Shown piece after piece: positions 8,349 through 17,029 of a stretch of DNA of 64,000 nt (positions are counted from its first letter, which is position 1; every line of letters starts with the position of its first letter). This DNA comes from CAUPWF01 sp036656615. GTDB lineage: Bacteria > Bacillota > Clostridia > Lachnospirales > Lachnospiraceae. Below the pieces are notes generated by a model. It saw only the letters and a program-made list of their open reading frames with translations. It searched no databases and had not been told where the DNA came from. The translations under genes were made by a program, and so were the position numbers. Location of the stretch: assembly GCA_036656615.1 (NCBI GenBank), contig JAVXHY010000001.1:303412-367411 (forward strand), read 5' to 3'.

Positions 8349-9066
8349 TTTCTATGTCCTCCTCAAGAACTTCATTTTTTTTATTTTCTTCCATGCTCAC
8401 AATCTTACCATCAATAATCTTAATAATTTTATCGGCATATGCCGCCAAACTTTCATCATGCGTTACCATTACTAAAGTTTTATGTTCGTTTTTTACAATA
8501 GACTGCATAAGTTCTAATACATCTCTTGATGTATGGGTGTCCAAATTACCCGTTGGCTCATCTGCAAATATAATTTGGGGATCCACGACAAGTGCCCTGG
8601 CTACCCCTACCCTTTGCTGCTGACCACCAGATAATTGTGTTGGCATATGATTTTTATGCTCTTTCAATGCCACCTTATCTAACATCCTATGTGCTTTAAT
8701 TAATCGGCTTTTTTTACCTTCTCCCCGAAAACTTAATGGCAAAGCCACATTTTCTAAAGCAGTCATCGTACTAATTAGTTGGTAAGACTGAAAAATAAAT
8801 CCCACATGATTTCGTCTAAACTTTACCAAATCATCTTCATCCAGCCCTTCAATTGATGTTCCATTAATACAAATACTGCCCTTTGTTGGATGTTCCAATC
8901 CTGCAAGCATATTTAACAAGGTGGATTTTCCTGATCCTGATGTTCCAATAATTGCACAGAATTCTCCTTCATTGATAGAAAAGTCTAAACCATCCAAAGC
9001 ACGAACCACTTCATCCCCTACGCGATAATACTTATACAGATGCTTCACTTCGATTATTTTCTTCAC
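8335..9066 (-). CDS. MacB/LolD-type ABC transporter ATP-binding protein
   Basis: 243 aa from a GTG at 9066, chosen because AAAGGGG lies 7 bases upstream; a GTG eight codons earlier has no such site. All ABC motifs are present: Walker A GTSGSGKST, Q-loop FQSYQL, signature LSGGQQQRV, Walker B IIFADEP and the H-loop MVTHD. The short spacing and overall sequence are those of LolD/MacB-class ATPases paired with FtsX-fold permeases. It is the first gene of the exporter operon and overlaps the CARDB-type gene by 14 bases. Confidence 0.92.
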   Translation of the reverse strand: MKKIIEVKHLYKYYRVGDEVVRALDGLDFSINEGEFCAIIGTSGSGKSTLLNMLAGLEHPTKGSICINGTSIEGLDEDDLVKFRRNHVGFIFQSYQLISTMTALENVALPLSFRGEGKKSRLIKAHRMLDKVALKEHKNHMPTQLSGGQQQRVGVARALVVDPQIIFADEPTGNLDTHTSRDVLELMQSIVKNEHKTLVMVTHDESLAAYADKIIKIIDGKIVSMEENKKNEVLEEDIENEKI

Positions 9067-9159
9067 TAATTCACCCCTTTCTATTTTCACTAAATATCTA
9101 TGAGTATATCAGATAGTTTATAAAAATTTCCATCCTTTTTATTAAGTTTTTCTAAAGAT

Positions 9160-9192
9160 AAAACGACATAGCTGATTTCGCTATGCCGTTTT
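9160..9192 (-). terminator. Terminator of the Na/Pi symporter gene
   Basis: Arms 9160-9172 and 9180-9192 pair over 13 bases. The one imperfect position is a G-U pair only in the minus-strand RNA, and an A/T-rich tail follows, so it ends transcription of the minus-strand symporter gene. Confidence 0.7.
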
Positions 9193-9215
9193 ACTACTGA
9201 CTGGATCTACTGTAT

Positions 9216-10859
9216 TTATTTGTCTATCTGCTCTAACATTTCTTCTGCAATATTTCTAGCATGATCTGAAATACGTTCCAAACAAATCAGTGCATCTAAG
9301 TATACAACTCCCGCTTCCGGATTGCATTGATTTGTGGTAAGACGCTTGATATGTTTGGATCTTAACTTAATCTCCAAATCATCTGCACGCGTCTCTTCTT
9401 CTATTACTTTTAAAGCCATATCTTTATCCTTCGTTTCAAATGCCTCAAGTGCATAAAGATAACTATTGACACATACTTCCATCATGTTTTTTAATTCTGA
9501 TGTTCCTGTATCTGAAAAATGAAGTTTCTTCATCTTAAGATTATCTGCAAATTCGGAAATATTTTCACAATAATCACAAATACGTTCCATATCCGAAACA
9601 ATCTGTAATAATCGTGCAGCTTCTTCATGCTCTTTTTCACTGATTTGCAGTGATGTCAGCTTAATGGTATATTCTGTGATTCCGGCACTTAACTTGTCTA
9701 CCTTATTTTCCTCATCTTTAATGTGTGCGATCTGCTCTGCGTTCTGTGAGAATAGAGTCTCTTTGGCAATAACTAAGGTAGCACTAACAATATGTCCCAT
9801 ACGTACAACTTCAGAAATAGTTGACTGTAATGCAATCGAAGGTGTCTGAAGCATTCTGGCATCTAAAAGCACTTGCGAGTCATCTTGTACATCTTCTTCC
9901 GCATGTCCTATTTTCTTAGCCAATTTAATAATAAAATCAGACACTGGAAAAAGTAAAACAGTTGTCCCAATGTTAAAAATAGTATGTACAATACTAATCT
10001 CTGTCTGGGTTATATTTCCGGTTCCCAATCCAGGATTAATTACTTTAAAAATAATAATTGCTATAATACTAAAGATAATAGTTCCAATAATATTAAATAA
10101 CAAGTGCATTAACGCAGCTGTTTTTGCATTCTTTTTTGCTCCCATACTGGAAAGCATAGCTGTTACACAGGTTCCGATATTTTGACCCATAATAATATAA
10201 ATTGCTGCACTCATAGGCACTAGACCTGCTGCTGCCAAACTCTGTAAAATACCGACTGATGCAGATGAACTTTGAATAATTGCAGTTACCCCTGCACCTG
10301 CTAAAATTCCAAGAAGTGGACTCTTACCTAGTGTGACAAATGCATTACAAAAACTTTCTGATTCCTTTAATGGTGCGACTGCTAAAGACATAGTCGAGAT
10401 TCCTACAAAAAGTAATCCAAAGCCAATGATAATACCGGCAATGTCTTTTGTTGAATGTCTTTTACCAATTAACATAATTACAACACCCACCATGATGGCA
10501 ATTGGTGCAAGTGTTGCCGGGCTTAAGAACTTCGCCCATTCCACACTGGATACCAACCAACCAGTAACTGTGGTTCCTACATTCGCTCCCATAATGACTC
10601 CCATAGCCTGAGTCAAATTCATAATACCTGCATTAACAAAACCAACCACCATAACTGTCGTTGCAGAAGAACTTTGAATAACCGCTGTAATAAATGCTCC
10701 TAACAGTACTCCAAAGAACTTATTCTTTGTTAATACCTCCAATAACGTTTTCATTCTATTCCCGGCTGCATTCTCAAGACCCGCGGCCATAATTTGCATC
10801 CCATAAATAAACATTCCCAATCCGCCAACAAAAGGGATAATGATACTGGCATAATTCAT
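9216..10859 (-). CDS. Na+/phosphate symporter with C-terminal PhoU domain
   Basis: 547 aa from the ATG at 10859 behind GGAGGAAACCT. The membrane half (residues 1-310) contains two inverted-repeat QSSSA motifs (TAVIQSSSATT and TAIIQSSSASV), the hallmark of the NptA/PNaS family. The C-terminal 200 residues are helical and resemble PhoU (ERICDYCENI and ERISDHARNIAEEM repeats). Such proteins take up phosphate with sodium, and the PhoU part probably regulates activity. It follows spoVAE on the same strand after 78 bases; a weak TTGTTT-17-TATGGT promoter can be seen in that gap, so it need not be a sporulation gene. Confidence 0.9.
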   Translation of the reverse strand: MNYASIIIPFVGGLGMFIYGMQIMAAGLENAAGNRMKTLLEVLTKNKFFGVLLGAFITAVIQSSSATTVMVVGFVNAGIMNLTQAMGVIMGANVGTTVTGWLVSSVEWAKFLSPATLAPIAIMVGVVIMLIGKRHSTKDIAGIIIGFGLLFVGISTMSLAVAPLKESESFCNAFVTLGKSPLLGILAGAGVTAIIQSSSASVGILQSLAAAGLVPMSAAIYIIMGQNIGTCVTAMLSSMGAKKNAKTAALMHLLFNIIGTIIFSIIAIIIFKVINPGLGTGNITQTEISIVHTIFNIGTTVLLFPVSDFIIKLAKKIGHAEEDVQDDSQVLLDARMLQTPSIALQSTISEVVRMGHIVSATLVIAKETLFSQNAEQIAHIKDEENKVDKLSAGITEYTIKLTSLQISEKEHEEAARLLQIVSDMERICDYCENISEFADNLKMKKLHFSDTGTSELKNMMEVCVNSYLYALEAFETKDKDMALKVIEEETRADDLEIKLRSKHIKRLTTNQCNPEAGVVYLDALICLERISDHARNIAEEMLEQIDK

Positions 10860-10937
10860 AGGTTTCCTCCTCACAATCTGCTTTACAAATTTACCCTTTT
10901 TACCATACCATTATCCCTTACATAAAACAACATTTTT

Positions 10938-11297
10938 TTACTTTTTTTTCATTTTTGGTTCAAATATAAAGGAAGCAAGATATCCAAATACTAAAGCCGC
11001 GGAAATACCTACTGCACTGGAGGCAAATCCCCCCATAAAAATGCCAATAAATCCATCTGTTTTAATAGCCTCCTTTACCCCATTCCATAAAACATTTCCA
11101 AAGCCTATTAAGGGTACACTCACTCCTGCACCCGCATAGGAAAGTAATGGCTCAAATAAACCACAAAATCCTAGTATGGTTCCGGTACAGACCAAGAACA
11201 CCATTACCCTTCCCGGCATCATTTTTGTGCGATCCAGTAAAATTTGCACCAAAGCACAAATCAATCCTCCAACCCAAAAAGCATTGATATAATCCAT
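10938..11297 (-). CDS. spoVAE: Stage V sporulation protein AE
   Basis: 119 aa with about three or four membrane segments. GRVMVFLVCTG and GAGVSVPLIGFGN match the SpoVAEb form of SpoVA proteins, which help move dipicolinic acid and cations into the forespore and release them at germination. It starts 15 bases after spoVAD with an AGAGGAG site and is the last spoVA gene. A separate SpoVAEa or SpoVAF gene is not present. Confidence 0.92.
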   Translation of the reverse strand: MDYINAFWVGGLICALVQILLDRTKMMPGRVMVFLVCTGTILGFCGLFEPLLSYAGAGVSVPLIGFGNVLWNGVKEAIKTDGFIGIFMGGFASSAVGISAALVFGYLASFIFEPKMKKK

Positions 11298-11312
11298 TTC
11301 TTTTCTCCTCTG

Positions 11313-12326
11313 TTAGGAGCAGTGTTCCAACACAATGCCATGTGCAATTCCCGGAACACTCTCTCCTTCATTATAGCTCACTGTCGACATTAGAGCTCCT
11401 GTAGGTACAAACAATATTTTCTTCCACTCCCCTTTTTCAATTTTAGGTAAAATAAAAGCAGACAAGACGACAGCTGCACAGCCACAGCCACTCCCACCTG
11501 CATGGGTATCCTGAGATTTCTGATTAAAAATTTCCACTCCACAATCCATATGCTTATCCTTTATATCTCTTCCCTGTTCCTGTACCAGATCCCATAAAAT
11601 TGCCTGTCCAATATAACCTAAATCTCCTGTAATAATTTTATCATACTCCTTTTCCGTACATTCAAAATCCGCAAAATTTTGCAAAATTGTATTTGCCGCA
11701 GCAGGGGCCATACATGCACCCATATTCTGTGAATCCTTTAACCCATAGTCCACAATTTTGCCGACCGTCACACCAGTAATTTGAACATGACTTTTTAGAG
11801 TCCCAATAATAAAAGCTCCACTTCCGGTCACGGTCCAATGAGCTGATAGGGGACGCTGATTTGCATATCCTAATGGAAAGCGGAATTCCTTTTCCGCGCT
11901 GCCAAAATGGCTAGAGGTAACTGCCAGCATATTCCCACCATAATTCCCTGCAACAGCCATAGCGCTTAATGCAATTGCCTCTCCTGACGTGGAGCATGCA
12001 CCATATAAGCCAAACATAGGAATCTGCAGAGTTTCCACTCCCATGGAGGTTGCAATTCCCTGACGAAGTAAATCTCCACCAAACAAATATCTTATTTCAC
12101 TGGGCTCCATATTTGCTTTGCTTAATGCTAACAGACATGCATTTAATTGCATTCTGCTCTCCGCTGCTTCCCAAGTCTTTTCCCCAAATAAATCATCCTT
12201 TTCTATCATATCGAAAAGTGTGCCCAAGGGGCCTTCCGATTCTTTACTCCCTGCAACAGAACCACTACTGATTAGATAAGGTGGCGTTTCAAATTGTATA
12301 CTTTGACTTCCTTTTATTCGATTCAT
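11313..12326 (-). CDS. spoVAD: Stage V sporulation protein AD
   Basis: 337 aa, soluble, with the thiolase-like fold of SpoVAD. Conserved stretches are FGLYGACSTSGEA, the SSHFGSAEKEFRFP segment and DTHAGGSGCGCAA. SpoVAD binds dipicolinic acid directly and sits on the inner-membrane outer leaflet of the spore. Its ATG overlaps the spoVAC stop codon (ATGA), indicating translational coupling. Confidence 0.96.
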   Translation of the reverse strand: MNRIKGSQSIQFETPPYLISSGSVAGSKESEGPLGTLFDMIEKDDLFGEKTWEAAESRMQLNACLLALSKANMEPSEIRYLFGGDLLRQGIATSMGVETLQIPMFGLYGACSTSGEAIALSAMAVAGNYGGNMLAVTSSHFGSAEKEFRFPLGYANQRPLSAHWTVTGSGAFIIGTLKSHVQITGVTVGKIVDYGLKDSQNMGACMAPAAANTILQNFADFECTEKEYDKIITGDLGYIGQAILWDLVQEQGRDIKDKHMDCGVEIFNQKSQDTHAGGSGCGCAAVVLSAFILPKIEKGEWKKILFVPTGALMSTVSYNEGESVPGIAHGIVLEHCS

Positions 12327-12796
12327 AATATAATACCTGCTTTCATTAAGAAATAATAAATCATTCCCAATACCCAGGAGGTTACAATTCCATATAAAAT
12401 AACTGGCCCTGCAATGGTAAATATTTTACATCCAATACCAAATACCTGCCCCTCCTTCTTATATTCAATAGCTGGAGATGCTACTGAGTTGGCAAAACCG
12501 GTAATTGGTACCAATGCTCCCGCCCCTCCCCAAGCTGCCAAACGCGGATAAATGTTCAATCCAGTAAGTATCACACTAAGGAAAACTAAAACCAGAGAAG
12601 TCCATGCCCCACATATCTCATCTGTCAAACCTCTTGTCTCACAAAAATTGTAAATAATTTGACCCACTACACAAATGATGCCTCCAACCACAAAAGCCTT
12701 TGCCATGTTCGTGTATACATTGTGTACAGGGGTTTTTGTTTTCACATAATCTGTATATACCTCTTGCTGTTTCTTTTTTTGTTCTTGTCCTTTCAT
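12323..12796 (-). CDS. spoVAC: Stage V sporulation protein AC
   Basis: 157 aa from the ATG at 12796, which follows GAAGGAA; the ATG nine codons upstream has no ribosome-binding site. Four membrane segments, a charged N-terminus with YTDYVKTKTP, and GGAGALVPITGFANS identify SpoVAC, the mechanosensitive channel subunit for dipicolinic acid. The C-terminus overlaps spoVAD. Confidence 0.95.
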   Translation of the reverse strand: MKGQEQKKKQQEVYTDYVKTKTPVHNVYTNMAKAFVVGGIICVVGQIIYNFCETRGLTDEICGAWTSLVLVFLSVILTGLNIYPRLAAWGGAGALVPITGFANSVASPAIEYKKEGQVFGIGCKIFTIAGPVILYGIVTSWVLGMIYYFLMKAGIIL

Positions 12797-12840
12797 CTTT
12801 TCATTCCTTCCCGATATAGTCATAAAAGCATGTTATATTA

Positions 12841-13257
12841 TTACCAGCTATTATAAAAGAAAATAAATGCCCCCATACCTTTCCCAATTGCAATACTTAA
12901 AATAATATACGGAATTCCTTTTAATATTTTGATTCGACGTATAAAAATTGGAAATATATTAATAATTTCTGCCAATGCAATGGACCAACATCCAACAAAT
13001 ATTCCCGCCAGTATTCCAAAAAACGGCATTAAAAATCTCCCCCCTGGAATCGGAATTTGATATAAGAAACATATATTCCCTAATATACCTCCCCATGCAA
13101 TGGCATTTTCGTACAACATAATCTGGTTTCCTGTATGTGTACGATCGGCAAATTTTGATATTACCCCTAGGCTTACAATAAATGCAAATAATCCACCTGC
13201 TGCTGTTACTCCTGCACTAATTCCTATGAACGCCAGGAGAAGTTGTCTGACCCACAT
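12841..13257 (-). CDS. spoVAB: Stage V sporulation protein AB
   Basis: 138 aa from the ATG at 13257, preceded by GGAAGGAG; an ATG at 13281 lacks a site. Four or five membrane segments and the GVTAAGGLFAFI and RTHTGNQIMLYENA motifs match SpoVAB, and the length is close to the Bacillus protein. It overlaps the spoVAA 3' end by 41 bases. Confidence 0.92.
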   Translation of the reverse strand: MWVRQLLLAFIGISAGVTAAGGLFAFIVSLGVISKFADRTHTGNQIMLYENAIAWGGILGNICFLYQIPIPGGRFLMPFFGILAGIFVGCWSIALAEIINIFPIFIRRIKILKGIPYIILSIAIGKGMGAFIFFYNSW

Positions 13258-13882
13258 CAATTTCAGTCTCCTTCCGTGCATAATTCTGTACTAAAGTAGT
13301 CTGTATATCATTTTCATACAAACGCATCTCTACTTCCATAGGTGTCGGATCTACTGAAAATTTCTTTTTCCCAAAATGATTAAAAAATACAAGGATGCCG
13401 ATGACTAAACCAATAGAATATGTCAATTCAAGAATGGTAAATCCATTGGATGGCTTGCCAACCAAAAGCTCATACATTTGAGAAAACATTCTATTAATAG
13501 ATATATCATTATTAAATGCCATAATTGAAAATGCTGCACCTGAAAAAGTAATGCCCACTACCAATATTACTTTCGCTCTGCATAGAAATTTATTTGTTAT
13601 TTTTTGTTCCTCAAATGTAATAATAATATCAGGGGCACCCAAATTATATACCCTTAATCCTGGATATAATTCATGGATTATTTCAATTACTTTTAGAATA
13701 GAAATAACAAATCGTTTCCCTCCCTTTTCTGGTATTTTTATTAAACGTATTGTTTTGAGACGATTTAATATATCTTGATTACTGCATTCCATTGAAAATA
13801 CATCACCTAATGTCACCAAATGTTTCCCTACCTCAACATTTTGATCTGCTTTTACATATACAATTTCATTTACACTGGCCAT
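13217..13882 (-). CDS. spoVAA: Stage V sporulation protein AA
   Basis: 221 aa. The N-terminal half is a soluble SPOR/SAF-like domain (VYVKADQNVEVGKHLVTLGDV) and the C-terminal half has two membrane segments, as in SpoVAA. The ATG follows AGGTGA and lies inside the end of the 56-aa gene, so translation of the two is coupled. It belongs to the SpoVA complex needed for dipicolinic acid uptake. Confidence 0.9.
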   Translation of the reverse strand: MASVNEIVYVKADQNVEVGKHLVTLGDVFSMECSNQDILNRLKTIRLIKIPEKGGKRFVISILKVIEIIHELYPGLRVYNLGAPDIIITFEEQKITNKFLCRAKVILVVGITFSGAAFSIMAFNNDISINRMFSQMYELLVGKPSNGFTILELTYSIGLVIGILVFFNHFGKKKFSVDPTPMEVEMRLYENDIQTTLVQNYARKETEIDVGQTTSPGVHRN

Positions 13883-14040
13883 GATTCACCTGTTCTTGCA
13901 TCTGTTATAGTAATTAGTGTACCCTCTCCTGCCATTTCAGCTTGTTTTTCATCATAATAATAATAAAAAAGTCCTACGATGATTGCCAAAAAAACAATAC
14001 AAATCAAGCATACCCGCAGTCTTTTTTTTGCATTTTCCAT
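13870..14040 (-). CDS. 56-aa single-span membrane protein heading the spoVA unit
   Basis: A 56-aa frame between sigF and spoVAA. The ATG at 14040 has an AAAGGCGGTG site 7 bases upstream. The stop overlaps the spoVAA start by 13 bases. The protein has a basic N-terminus (MENAKKRLR), one hydrophobic segment at about residues 10-28 ending in four tyrosines, and a short polar tail with EMAGEGTLITITDA. A sigma-G-type promoter lies directly upstream. Position, ribosome-binding site and overlap strongly support coding. I know no named homologue; a role in forespore membrane or germination is inference. Confidence 0.8.
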   Translation of the reverse strand: MENAKKRLRVCLICIVFLAIIVGLFYYYYDEKQAEMAGEGTLITITDARTGESWPV

Positions 14041-14064
14041 TCTTAAGCACCGCCTTTCAGTGGT

Positions 14065-14093
14065 TATTATGAACGAAATATGGAAAAATATAC
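14065..14093 (-). promoter_or_regulatory. Sigma-G (or sigma-F) type forespore promoter
   Basis: On the minus strand GTATA (14089-14093), a 17-base spacer and CATAATA (14065-14071) fit the forespore consensus GHATR-N17/18-CATNHTA. It lies 25 bases before the 56-aa gene and the spoVA genes, exactly where Bacillus has its sigma-G spoVA promoter. Confidence 0.65.
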
Positions 14094-14107
14094 ATGGGTA
14101 TGCTTTC

Positions 14108-14821
14108 TTATATTTTTGCTCTTAAATTTTTTAAAATACTCTTTTCAAGCCTTGAAACTTGTACTTGGGAAATGCCTAATTTCTTTCCAACTTCTGTCTG
14201 GGTTAGATTAGCAAAATATCTCAAATAAATTAATTGCCTCTCTTCTTTATCCAAATAATCTAATAGTTGCTTTAAAAACATCCGATTGAGTAATTTCTCT
14301 TCCCGTCCCTCTTTCTCCTCTAGCTTATCCATTAATTGGATTTCATTTCCATCTTGTTGGAAAATTGGCTTGTACAAAGATTCAATTTCACCACTTGCTT
14401 CAAAAGCCATTGCCAATTCTTCCTTATCTACACCTAATTCACCAGATAATTCCTCCAAAGTTGGTTCTCGATTCCATTTTGTACGGAGCTGTTCTCGAAT
14501 CAAGTATGCTTTATATGACAATTCTTTTAAAGAACGACTCACCTTAATCATTCCATCATCTCGTAGAAATCTTTTGATTTCGCCCGAAATCATGGGCACT
14601 GCATAAGTAGAAAATTTAACATCAAATGAAAAATCAAATTTATCAATTGCTTTTAGCAAACCAATACTTCCAATTTGAAATAAATCTTCTATTTCCGTGC
14701 CCCTCCCATTAAATCTTTTTACAATACACCAGATTAGTCCAACATTTTCTTCTACTAATTGTTCTCTCGCTTTTTTATCTCCCTCGTGTGCTTGTTTGAT
14801 TAAAGCGATTGTGTGATCCAT
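14108..14821 (-). CDS. sigF: RNA polymerase sigma-F factor
   Basis: 237 aa with sigma regions 2, 3 and 4. Seen are the core-binding/-10 region with IEDLFQIGSIGLLKAIDKFD and STYAVPMI, and the C-terminal helix-turn-helix LTQTEVGKKLGISQVQVSRLEKSIL. It is the first forespore-specific sigma factor, held inactive by SpoIIAB. The start overlaps spoIIAB by 22 bases, as in other spoIIA operons. Confidence 0.96.
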   Translation of the reverse strand: MDHTIALIKQAHEGDKKAREQLVEENVGLIWCIVKRFNGRGTEIEDLFQIGSIGLLKAIDKFDFSFDVKFSTYAVPMISGEIKRFLRDDGMIKVSRSLKELSYKAYLIREQLRTKWNREPTLEELSGELGVDKEELAMAFEASGEIESLYKPIFQQDGNEIQLMDKLEEKEGREEKLLNRMFLKQLLDYLDKEERQLIYLRYFANLTQTEVGKKLGISQVQVSRLEKSILKNLRAKI

Positions 14822-15255
14822 AAATCCCTTCCTTTTCCAATTGTTTTTTGCATTTTTACACAGGTTCCATTTCCCAGTTCTGATATTACCTGTATCTCAT
14901 CCATAAAGGCCTCCATAAATGCAAATCCCATTCCTGAACGTTCAAGCTCTGGTTTTGTTGTAAATAATGGCTCCATTGCTTTTTCAATATCTTCAATACC
15001 CGTTCCTTCATCCATTACTTCAACATACAACGTCTGTCCCTCTATATGACACTTAATAATAATCTTATGTATTTCTTCTCCATACCCGTGAATAATGGCA
15101 TTTGTTACTGCCTCTGAAATCGCTGTTTTCACATCGGAAACTTCTTCTAGTGTTGGGTTAAGCTGAGTTAAAAATGCTGCTACTGCAACTCTTGCAAATC
15201 CCTCATTGGATGCATAACTATCAAAAATCAGTTCCATTTCATTGGTGTTTTTCAT
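14800..15255 (-). CDS. spoIIAB: Anti-sigma-F factor, serine kinase SpoIIAB
   Basis: 151 aa GHKL-fold kinase. The N-box EAVTNAIIHGYG, the DEGTGIED motif and the GMGFAFMEAFMD lid are clear. It binds sigma-F and phosphorylates SpoIIAA. The ATG overlaps the spoIIAA stop (ATGA), and the site GAGGAGG precedes it. Confidence 0.96.
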   Translation of the reverse strand: MKNTNEMELIFDSYASNEGFARVAVAAFLTQLNPTLEEVSDVKTAISEAVTNAIIHGYGEEIHKIIIKCHIEGQTLYVEVMDEGTGIEDIEKAMEPLFTTKPELERSGMGFAFMEAFMDEIQVISELGNGTCVKMQKTIGKGRDLWITQSL

Positions 15256-15569
15256 ACGGTTTTTTCCTCCTCATATATCTGCATTATTTTAGTTACTCCT
15301 GACATAGTTAGAATTTTTTTTATTCTTTCATTTGCATGAACAGCCCATATTTCTCCATTCAATAAATGAATTAATTTATAACGTCCCATAATAACCCCAA
15401 TTCCAGAGCTATCCATAAAATGAGTATGTTTGAAATCAAAGATTACATATTTAATATGATTTCTTTCAATCAATAGATCTGCTTTCCTTTTCATACTATC
15501 CGCACTATAATGATCCAAGTCTTCCGGTAAGAAAATAGTAAGATAATTTTCTTGAATTTGATATTGCAT
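15252..15569 (-). CDS. spoIIAA: Anti-anti-sigma factor SpoIIAA
   Basis: 105 aa STAS-domain protein. The phosphorylated serine lies in FMDSSGIGVIMGRY. When dephosphorylated (normally by SpoIIE, not in this window) it frees sigma-F. It begins the spoIIA operon behind a GAAGGAGG site, 27 bases past a strong hairpin. Confidence 0.96.
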   Translation of the reverse strand: MQYQIQENYLTIFLPEDLDHYSADSMKRKADLLIERNHIKYVIFDFKHTHFMDSSGIGVIMGRYKLIHLLNGEIWAVHANERIKKILTMSGVTKIMQIYEEEKTV

Positions 15570-15596
15570 AATCGTCCTCCTTCAATTATAAAAATA

Positions 15597-15632
15597 TGAG
15601 AAAGAGAGTGCTCTGTAACACTCTCTTTCTCA
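15597..15632 (-). terminator. Perfect hairpin between the TPR gene and spoIIAA
   Basis: Perfect 14-base arms at 15597-15610 and 15619-15632 with an 8-base loop. On the minus strand it is followed by ATATTTTTATAA, a moderate T-run. It should terminate the TPR gene, yet it ends only 27 bases before spoIIAA, leaving no space for a promoter after it. Confidence 0.75.
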
Positions 15633-15661
15633 TTTGTATGTTTCACTATGAACTTTTATCT

Positions 15662-15690
15662 ATTGTATGTTTATTGGCTTAACATCTGAA
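15662..15690 (-). promoter_or_regulatory. Possible spoIIA promoter overlapping the TPR gene end
   Basis: Minus-strand TTCAGA (15685-15690), 17 bases, TACAAT (15662-15667). This would start the spoIIA transcript near 15655, upstream of the perfect hairpin. I see no clear Spo0A box or sigma-H promoter. Confidence 0.35.
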
Positions 15691-17005
15691 TATCTGTTGG
15701 TATATTCCCCTTTAAGCCTTCATCCGCCTTTTTAGCTATCTCTGTATTTGGAAATAATTCAATGATCCGATTATATTTTTCTGCGGACTTTTCTTTATCC
15801 GATGCTAATGCATATGAATGTCCCAATAACAAAAGTGCTTTTCCATCAGCATAAGTTTCATCCATGGCTACCACTTTACCAAGTTGTTCAATGGCACTTG
15901 CATAATTCGCTACTGTAAAACTTTCTTTTGCATTTTTATAGTGTGTATCACAAGCAGTTGAAAATGTTTCTCCTGCTATTTTATCATAAATAGTTTTGCC
16001 CTGATCTCCCAACGCTTCTTTATTAATAGCAATTAATTCTTCTGCTAATGTAACATCACTATAGCTAGAGGCATTAAAGTGTTGATAAGCCATTAAAATC
16101 TTTTCATAACTATCTGACGTTGTAGCAGCTGTGGCGGCTGTAGCCTCTGCCTCTTGACTGTTGGTTCGATAACCTTCCAATTCTTTCTTCAAAGCACTTA
16201 TTTCTGCATTTTGGGATGCAATCTGATCACTGTATTCTATAATCACCTTGTTATTACGATGAGACTTTGATTCATTCATTGCAGGCATAAATAAAAACCA
16301 CACAATTGCTGCCCCCATTACGATACCAATTATAATATTAATGATTGTAATGGTCGCTGCATTATCCTTTAATGTTGCGGAAACCGGCTGAATAATTGTC
16401 TCATTTCCCAAATTATATGTAACAGTAGGGGCTGCTTTATCTTCCTTTACCTTTTGTCCACGCAATTGATTCAGTTCATGCATATAGTGAAGTGTAATCT
16501 CATTTGTTGTGTCAATCTTATGTGCTTTTCTTAAAGATTGTCTAGCCTTTGCATATTGCTCAGTCTTTAGGTAAAGCAGTGCCAATAGCTGATGTGCTTT
16601 TAAAAACGATGGATGCGCTACTATGATTTTTTTTAATTGAATAATCGCTAAATCTTCCCCATCCTGTTCACAATATATCAAACACTGATTGAACTTTCTA
16701 ATGGCTAAGTCTATGGATTCCAATTCACTTGGTGTTTCCTGAACCTTTTTAATAAAATAATTAGCCACATTGTCCCGTGATCTTAGATTTTTACTAATGA
16801 TCCATTCTACAAGACCTTCGATAATTTCTCCACGACCATAGTAAACCAATCCCAACAAGTTTCTTGCTGGAATGTTTTCTCTGTTATACTGTAAACTACG
16901 TCTAAGCGAAACTAACGCTCCTGACAAATCACGAATTGTCGCCTTTTTAAGGCCATCATTATACCAATAGTTTGATTGATATAAGATTTTTTTTGTATAT
17001 TCCAT
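15671..17005 (-). CDS. Membrane-anchored TPR-repeat protein
   Basis: 444 aa. Several TPR-like helical pairs fill residues 10-180 (for example DLSGALVSLRRSLQYNRENIPARNLLGLVYYGRG and AIIQLKKIIVAHPSFLKAHQLLALLYLKTEQYAKARQSL). One membrane segment follows at about 217-238, then a coiled-coil region, then further TPRs at the C-terminus. TPRs thus lie on both sides of the membrane. It is downstream of a 44-aa ORF and folC and just upstream of spoIIA. Its partner proteins are unknown; a role in division or sporulation is only suggested by position. Confidence 0.75.
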   Translation of the reverse strand: MEYTKKILYQSNYWYNDGLKKATIRDLSGALVSLRRSLQYNRENIPARNLLGLVYYGRGEIIEGLVEWIISKNLRSRDNVANYFIKKVQETPSELESIDLAIRKFNQCLIYCEQDGEDLAIIQLKKIIVAHPSFLKAHQLLALLYLKTEQYAKARQSLRKAHKIDTTNEITLHYMHELNQLRGQKVKEDKAAPTVTYNLGNETIIQPVSATLKDNAATITIINIIIGIVMGAAIVWFLFMPAMNESKSHRNNKVIIEYSDQIASQNAEISALKKELEGYRTNSQEAEATAATAATTSDSYEKILMAYQHFNASSYSDVTLAEELIAINKEALGDQGKTIYDKIAGETFSTACDTHYKNAKESFTVANYASAIEQLGKVVAMDETYADGKALLLLGHSYALASDKEKSAEKYNRIIELFPNTEIAKKADEGLKGNIPTDIQMLSQ

Positions 17006-17029
17006 CGAATCTCCACCGCAATCCTTTTT

